DNA of 64,000 nucleotides from Streptomyces termitum (GTDB taxonomy: Bacteria > Actinomycetota > Actinomycetes > Streptomycetales > Streptomycetaceae), in contig NZ_BMUL01000020.1 of the NCBI RefSeq assembly GCF_014650175.1, forward strand, positions 57,720-121,719. Reading direction: 5' to 3'. Made by a program: the position numbers and the translations under genes. Under the pieces are notes generated by a model. That model saw nothing but the letters and a program-made list of their open reading frames with translations, did not search any database and was not told the DNA's origin. Below, one piece after another: positions 60,303 through 64,000 of this stretch (positions within the stretch are counted from its first letter, which is position 1; every line of letters starts with the position of its first letter).

Positions 60303-61133
60303 TCACGGTAGGACGTAGATCCGGGTCCCGTCCGGGTCGGGGTCGCCGACCTCCCGCATGCAGCCCCGCTCGATCAGCAGCCGGACGCAGTCCTGGACGC
60401 GGTCGCCGGAGAGCCCGGTGCGGCGGGTGACGTCCTGGGGGCGGCAGCGGACGCCGCCCCGGACCAGGGCGGGGGCGAGGAAGCTGGCGACGGCCCGCAT
60501 GTCGCCGCTGATCTCCCAGGACGCGACGAGTTCCTGGGCGCTGAGCGGGGCGGGGCCGCCGCCGGTGCGCTGCCGGGGCACGGCGAAGCTCCGCTCAAGG
60601 GAGTCGGCGACCCTTGAGAGGCTGCTCCGGGTGGTCCGCAGCAGCTCGGCGTAGTCCGCGTGGTCGGCGAAGAAGCCGGCGCCGTCGCCGAACCGGCTCT
60701 CCAGCCGGACGAGGACGTCGACCAGCTCGTGCGGGAGGACGAACCCCTCGTGCGCGGGCGCGGGTTCGAGCGCGTACCCGCCGTGCCGCTGCACCTCGGA
60801 GACCAGCTCGCCCACCCAGGCCCGGAACGGCGCGGCCTCGGGCCTGCGGCAGGCGGTGACGAGTTGCACGAGCCCGGAGAGGCTCACCATGCGGGCGGTG
60901 CCGCGGATGCCGCTGCGCGCGAGTATGCCGGGGCTGGGGGCCAGTTCCCTGGCGGGTGCCAGGCAGCGGCTCGGCAGGGCCACGCTCCGCAGCGCCGCGC
61001 GCGGCTCCCCGTAGCCGAGCCCGCGGGCCACGTCCACGAGGGGGAACCAGTGCTCCCCGTCGACGGCCGCCAGCCGCCGCAGCCCCTGTCCGGCCGCGGC
61101 CCGTACGAAGTCATCGATGTCGATCGCGTTCAA
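60303..61133 (-). CDS. BRO-N domain protein
   Basis: 276 aa. TTG 61133 is used because a strong GGAGGTGAT lies just before it. The N-terminal BRO-N domain (HWFPLVDVARGLGYGEPRAALRSV ... LSGLVQLVTACRRPEAAPFRAWVGELVSEVQRHGGY) is the phage antirepressor-type DNA-binding module; the C-terminal part is a winged-helix-like region (VRCRPQDVTRRTGLSGDRVQDCVRLLIERGCMREVGDP). Homologues of this length are common in Streptomyces chromosomes, so it may be a domesticated regulator. No phage genes nearby. Confidence 0.85.
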   Translation of the reverse strand: MNAIDIDDFVRAAAGQGLRRLAAVDGEHWFPLVDVARGLGYGEPRAALRSVALPSRCLAPARELAPSPGILARSGIRGTARMVSLSGLVQLVTACRRPEAAPFRAWVGELVSEVQRHGGYALEPAPAHEGFVLPHELVDVLVRLESRFGDGAGFFADHADYAELLRTTRSSLSRVADSLERSFAVPRQRTGGGPAPLSAQELVASWEISGDMRAVASFLAPALVRGGVRCRPQDVTRRTGLSGDRVQDCVRLLIERGCMREVGDPDPDGTRIYVLP

Positions 61134-61206
61134 CGATGATCACCTCCACCCGCACGGTAAGCCGAAGGCATATTCAACTGACATGCACATCGGCCGAGTT
61201 CACCCA

Positions 61207-61246
61207 AAAGGGGAAGGCCCCAGGCAAACCTGGAACCTTCCCCTTT
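61207..61246 (-). terminator. Terminator of the PH-like gene
   Basis: 11-bp stem AAAGGGGAAGG (61207-61217) with CCTTCCCCTTT (61236-61246), an inner CAGG/CCTG pairing in the loop, followed by T-rich sequence for leftward transcription's complement. 19 bp past the PH-like gene. Confidence 0.85.
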
Positions 61247-61264
61247 CTTTCCCCCCGTTCGCGC

Positions 61265-61630
61265 CTAGCGGGCGACGAACTGGGTGAGGATCGCCTGCAC
61301 CTCGTAGATGTCCACGCCCTTGGTGAAGGTCTTGGTGACCGGCAGCGCCTGGCCCGAGATCCAGATCTTCAGCTCGGCGTCGAGGTCGAACGTGCCGGCC
61401 GTCTCCACGGCGAAGTGCGTGATGCTGCGGTACGGGATCGAGTGGTACTCGACCTTCTTGCCCGTGATCCCCTGCTTGTCGACCAGCACGAGCCGCCGGT
61501 CCGTGAAGAAGATGACGTCGCGGATCAGCAGGTACGCGGCGTTCACCTGCTCCCCCGCCCCGAGCAGCCGCGCGTAGTCCTGCTGCGCCTGCGCCGGATC
61601 GATCGCGTGCGCGTTCCCGAAGAGCGCCAT
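61265..61630 (-). CDS. Bacterial PH-domain protein
   Basis: 121 aa from ATG 61630 (AAAGGG upstream; the long extension lacks one). Pattern of bPH_1: EQVNAAYLLIRDVIFFTDRRLVLVDKQGITGKKVEYHSIPYRSITHFAVETAGTFDLDAELKIWISG, ending VDIYEVQAILTQFVA. These small beta-rich proteins are of unknown role, sometimes membrane-associated. Monocistronic. Confidence 0.88.
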   Translation of the reverse strand: MALFGNAHAIDPAQAQQDYARLLGAGEQVNAAYLLIRDVIFFTDRRLVLVDKQGITGKKVEYHSIPYRSITHFAVETAGTFDLDAELKIWISGQALPVTKTFTKGVDIYEVQAILTQFVAR

Positions 61631-61911
61631 GCCCTTTACCCCCAACTTTCGGCCAAAAAGACGATCACCTGCACTAAACCCCACACCCCCCGCCCCTGAC
61701 AACGCCCGCCCGCTGTCAGTGCCCGCCCCTAGGCTCGTGAACGCGCGGTCGGCCACGGGGGATCCAGCTCCGCATGGAATGGCTGCATCCCCGGTCTGTC
61801 AGAGGGCGGCCCGGAGAACGCGTCCGGGACCCAACCGACGTCCGGGCTCCGCCGATGGCCAAGCAAGCGCCCCACCCGAGCCGCCCGCGCACCCCACACC
61901 CACGAACCGGC

Positions 61912-62204
61912 ACATGGGGTTGGTCGAGGAAGGCGAAACGCCGGCTGAAGCGGCGGCTCGTGAGGTTCTGGAGGAGACCGGCTGGCGCCCTGGTCCCATC
62001 GAGCCGTTGATCTACGCCGAGGCGGCGAACGGCATCACCGACTCCCAGCACCACGTCTTCCGGGCCGACGGGGCCACCTGCGAAGGCCCGCCGACCGAGA
62101 AGAACGAGTCGGACCGGATCGAGTGGATCCCGCCGGCCGACGTGCGGGGCATGCTCGACCGCCGCGAGATCGTCAGCAGCGGCTCTCTGATCGGCCTGCT
62201 CTAG
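61912..62204 (+). pseudogene. Truncated NUDIX hydrolase
   Basis: The NUDIX box is intact (GLVEEGETPAEAAAREVLEETGW, read from about 61918) and the C-terminal half reads on to SDRIEWIPPADVRGMLDRREIVSSGSLIGLL, but the first ~80 residues of a normal NUDIX enzyme are missing. Upstream sequence in the same frame (RRPGSADGQASAPPEPPAHP) is not family-like, and no ribosome site precedes the Met at 61914. I read this as a gene that lost its 5' half. Its last codons are part of a long inverted repeat with the next gene. Confidence 0.7.
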
Positions 62205-62253
62205 GTCCTGTCCGGCGGGTCTTCGCGGGACAGGGCCTAGAGCAGGCCGATCA
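62187..62253. repeat. 26-bp inverted repeat spanning two stop codons
   Basis: Arms 62187-62212 and 62228-62253 pair at 25 of 26 positions across a 15-nt loop. Both arms cover the last codons (IGLL) and TAG stop of the convergent NUDIX and 76-aa genes. The inner part (GGTCCTGTCCGGCGG) is the end sequence of the MITE-like element at 50.2 kb. It should act as a bidirectional terminator. Confidence 0.8.
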
Positions 62254-62467
62254 TCTGGACACCGGTGGCCACCAGGAAGATCACTCCGAGAAAACCAGCA
62301 AGCACTCTCAGCGCGTCAGGGGTGAACCTTGGGTCCAGACCACCCCCCGGGGACCGCCGGGCCATCAGGTCGTAGACCTTCAGGCCAAAGTTTCGGTAGT
62401 CGAAAGCGACCAGAAGCGCGCAAGCACTGAACGCAAGCGGCAACAGGAGCGGTATCCAACCATCCAT
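62237..62467 (-). CDS. Small two-helix membrane protein
   Basis: 76 aa, ATG 62467 after GGGGGGAC. Two hydrophobic segments, LLLPLAFSACALLVAFDY and VLAGFLGVIFLVATGVQMIGLL, joined by a basic/Pro loop (RNFGLKVYDLMARRSPGGGLDPRFTP). No family recognised. Its stop is inside the inverted repeat shared with the truncated NUDIX gene. Confidence 0.65.
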   Translation of the reverse strand: MDGWIPLLLPLAFSACALLVAFDYRNFGLKVYDLMARRSPGGGLDPRFTPDALRVLAGFLGVIFLVATGVQMIGLL

Positions 62468-62540
62468 GTGCTGTCCCCCCTGGCGGGTGCCAGCCAGGCA
62501 AGCACCCGACGATGAACCCGTTGATGTCATCCGCTGATGC

Positions 62541-62575
62541 CAGAGGCCCCCTGGACGATGTCCAGGGGGCCTCTG
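62541..62575 (-). terminator. Terminator after tRNA-Arg(ACG)
   Basis: Perfect 16-bp stem CAGAGGCCCCCTGGAC with a 3-nt loop, 8 bp from the tRNA 3' end on the minus strand. Confidence 0.9.
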
Positions 62576-62582
62576 ATCTGTG

Positions 62583-62655
62583 TGCACTCGGCAGGATTCG
62601 AACCTGCAACCTTCTGATCCGTAGTCAGATGCTCTATCCGTTAAGCTACGAGTGC
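62583..62655 (-). tRNA. tRNA-Arg(ACG)
   Basis: 73 nt on the minus strand: acceptor GCACTCG/CGAGTGC, anticodon loop CTACGGA (ACG), T loop GTTCGAATC. A34 must be deaminated to inosine by TadA, which is encoded in this window. Confidence 0.96.
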
Positions 62656-62940
62656 TTGTTCTTTTTTCTTGTCTTCGTTCCCTCTGCCTTTCGGCTTCGT
62701 TCCCGGCGACAGGAAGAACATTACATGACTGCCGCCGTCATGTGAAATCCGATTCCCCCACCCCGCCTGACCTGCGCAAACGCCGTGCGGGGAGGGAGTC
62801 GGGGGAGGGGCGGAGGGTGGGGTTCCAGGGGTGGGGGCGGGGCCTGGGGAGATGGAAGAGACCGGGGTCACAGCGGGGGCGCAAGGGGAGGGGCGCGAGG
62901 GACGCAAGAGGCCGGGACGGGGGAAAGCCGTGGGAACGGC
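62656..62940. other. G-rich gap between two minus-strand tRNA genes
   Basis: 285 bp without a convincing gene. The plus strand from about 62790 to 62935 is dense in GGG and GGGG runs (for example near 62800-62850 and 62871-62900) that could form G-quadruplexes; the minus strand is correspondingly C-rich. The left part, 62656-62740, is AT-richer and carries the likely tRNA-Arg promoter. Confidence 0.45.
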
Positions 62941-62971
62941 GGAAGCCCCGGCCTGTGGGGCCGGGGCTTCC
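62941..62971 (-). terminator. Terminator after tRNA-Ser(GCT)
   Basis: Perfect 13-bp stem GGAAGCCCCGGCC with its complement, 5-nt loop, 6 bp past the tRNA 3' end on the minus strand. Confidence 0.9.
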
Positions 62972-62977
62972 TGGGGG

Positions 62978-63068
62978 CGGAGGCGGAGGGATTTGAACCC
63001 TCGATGGGGGGTAAGCCCCAAACCGCATTAGCAGTGCGGCGCCATAGACCGGACTAGGCGACGCCTCC
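62978..63068 (-). tRNA. tRNA-Ser(GCT)
   Basis: 91-nt class II tRNA on the minus strand: acceptor GGAGGCG/CGCCTCC, anticodon loop CTGCTAA (GCT), long variable arm, T loop GTTCAAATC. No encoded CCA. Confidence 0.95.
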
Positions 63069-63301
63069 TCGCACCTCGCGCCTGCGCGGGGTGCGTGCAG
63101 ATGATGACACAGGCGAGCCTCCTGTCACCAATCGCTTTCACCGTACTAGGCGGACGGGCGCCAGGGCAAAGCCTCCCCGCCCGGCGCACCCGGCTTGCGC
63201 AACGCCCTTCCGTCCGCAGCGTTAGGAGGGGTGGGGGCGCTCCGTGCGCCGCCCGAGGTTCGCCGTCCACGGTCCGCTGTCCGTCGTTCCCGGAGATGTC
63301 C

Positions 63302-63751
63302 ATGCTGTTGCGCAGTCTCGTCCTCGCCGCCGCCGTCGTGACGTCGGCGGCCACCGCCGCCGGGAGCGCCGCCGCGCTGCCGCTGCCGCCGCTGCCCCTG
63401 CTCTCGGCGCCGCAGCCGGACTCGTTGACGGTGGTCGTCGCCAAGAGCGGGCGCCCGGACGCCGACGGGACGTGGACGCTCACCTGTGACGGCGCGCGGG
63501 CCGGGGGCGACCATCCGGCCGCCGCGCGGGCGTGCGAGCGGCTCGGCGGGTTCGCGCGGGAGGGGAAGGACCCCTTCGCCCCCGTGCCGGCCGGCGGCCT
63601 GTGCGCACAGGTGTACGGCGGGCCGGTGACGGCGCGGGTGACGGGCACCTGGCAGGGGCGGCGGATCGACGCCCGTTTCTCCCGTTCGGACGGGTGTGAG
63701 ATCGCCCGCTGGGAGAACGCGGAGCCGTTGCTTCCGGGTGTCCGGGGCTGA
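63302..63751 (+). CDS. Secreted SSI-family (subtilisin inhibitor-like) protein
   Basis: 149 aa from ATG 63302 (GGAG 6 nt upstream; an ATG 6 nt earlier is too close). Signal peptide LLRSLVLAAAVVTSAATAAGSAAA. The mature part has the SSI plan: DSLTVVVAKS, TWTLTCDG...HPAAARACERL, a reactive-site region GLCAQVYGGPVTARVTGTWQG, and FSRSDGCEIARWENAEPLL, with four Cys for two disulphides. The residue at the expected P1 position (CAQ|VYGGP) is Gln, not the usual Met, Lys or Arg. Likely inhibits an extracellular serine protease of unknown identity. Confidence 0.88.
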   Translation: MLLRSLVLAAAVVTSAATAAGSAAALPLPPLPLLSAPQPDSLTVVVAKSGRPDADGTWTLTCDGARAGGDHPAAARACERLGGFAREGKDPFAPVPAGGLCAQVYGGPVTARVTGTWQGRRIDARFSRSDGCEIARWENAEPLLPGVRG

Positions 63752-63901
63752 CGGCCGGGGGCGCCGTTAGACTCCCTCAGTGACAGGGCCGCCGCCCCAG
63801 GGGCAAGATGGGGCCGGCCGGTCGCCGTGGCACATGCCGGGCGGCCCACACCACGGGCACATTCCGTGGTCACATGCAGGCGTCAGGGAGGAAACGTCGT
63901 C

Positions 63902-64000
63902 GTGAGCAGCAGGCCATCCCGAGGCGCTGCTCGCCTCGCAGCCATACTCGACGCCCTGCCCGACGGGCTCGTGCTGGTGAACTGCAACGGCACCGTCGTC
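63902..64000 (+). CDS. N-terminal fragment of a PAS-like sensor protein
   Basis: Only 33 codons before the right edge of the window. GTG 63902, with GGGAGG about 11 nt upstream. The sequence LAAILDALPDGLVLVNCNGTVV is the usual opening of a PAS sensor domain. What output domain follows cannot be told. Confidence 0.7.
   Translation, partial: MSSRPSRGAARLAAILDALPDGLVLVNCNGTVV

Noticed and set aside
60303..61133. BRO-N gene as evidence for a prophage
   Set aside because: No structural, integrase or lysis genes nearby; such single genes are common in Streptomyces chromosomes.

Overview
This is a high-GC actinobacterial chromosome segment, almost certainly from a Streptomyces. The reasons are very GC-rich codon third positions, GTG and TTG starts, 4-bp stop/start overlaps, and a gene set that I recognise as the conserved core of Streptomyces chromosomes: purL/Q/S, an Lsr2 paralogue, purC, purD, dnaX beside the SRP RNA gene, upp, tadA and the tandem sporulation-type sigma factors sigF and sigN. 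Three perfect copies of the 14-bp ParB-binding site parS near 58 kb suggest that the window lies in the origin-proximal part of the chromosome. The species cannot be named from the sequence alone.

Layout. 0-15.4 kb: purine biosynthesis (purL, purQ, purS, purC, purD) interleaved with lsrL, three tRNA-Gly genes, an ABC exporter plus two-component system lying between two identical tRNA-Gly/terminator cassettes, an N,N-dimethylformamidase-like protein, a membrane protein that looks like an M48 peptidase without its zinc motif, then dnaX and the SRP RNA gene ffs. 15.5-26.8 kb: an accessory island next to tRNA-Ser(GGA). It carries a five-gene leftward operon (TIR protein, GxGRR P-loop protein, membrane protein, two small proteins, the last an excisionase-like HTH protein) in which every junction is a 4-bp overlap, an XRE regulator, and a divergent pair made of a small helical protein and a 1,277-residue STAND-type NTPase. 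This is the best candidate for an undescribed conflict (immunity) system. 26.8-38.9 kb: mixed small-function genes, including an orphan ABC ATPase, an aldo/keto reductase remnant, MarC, a TerD protein fused to a PD-(D/E)xK nuclease-like domain, a CsoR/CstR-type repressor, TetR plus hydrolase, proline iminopeptidase and a secreted M28 aminopeptidase.

38.9-46.9 kb: ordinary core genes, several with a -10 element about 6 nt before the start codon (leaderless-type): a conserved 98-aa protein, a LytR_C protein, upp, the TadA-associated protein and tadA, tRNA-Ser(CGA), two small proteins, sigF, sigN and a lipoprotein. 46.9-51.9 kb: two drug-exporter modules (MarR plus a DHA2-type MFS; TetR plus a second DHA2-type MFS), each with a clear palindromic operator. 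51.9-57.9 kb: one leftward operon, response regulator - histidine kinase - GT2/GtrA glycosyltransferase - ArnT/PMT-like mannosyltransferase. 57.9-64 kb: parS cluster, amidohydrolase, monooxygenase, DUF2797, BRO-N and PH-like proteins, a truncated NUDIX gene, tRNA-Arg(ACG), tRNA-Ser(GCT), an SSI-type protease inhibitor and the start of a PAS-like protein.

Functional links. TadA deaminates A34 of tRNA-Arg(ACG), and both genes are here. The five purine genes supply consecutive or subunit-linked steps of IMP synthesis. The TIR protein and its operon partner share a segment of the form xVSxPxGPxHxGSGxxY, and looser Gly/Asn-rich segments occur in the two divergently transcribed proteins, which ties the two halves of the island together. 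Several repeats show small mobile palindromes acting on genes: one sits in frame inside an MFS gene, one forms a long inverted repeat beside an MFS stop codon, and one spans the stop codons of two convergent genes.
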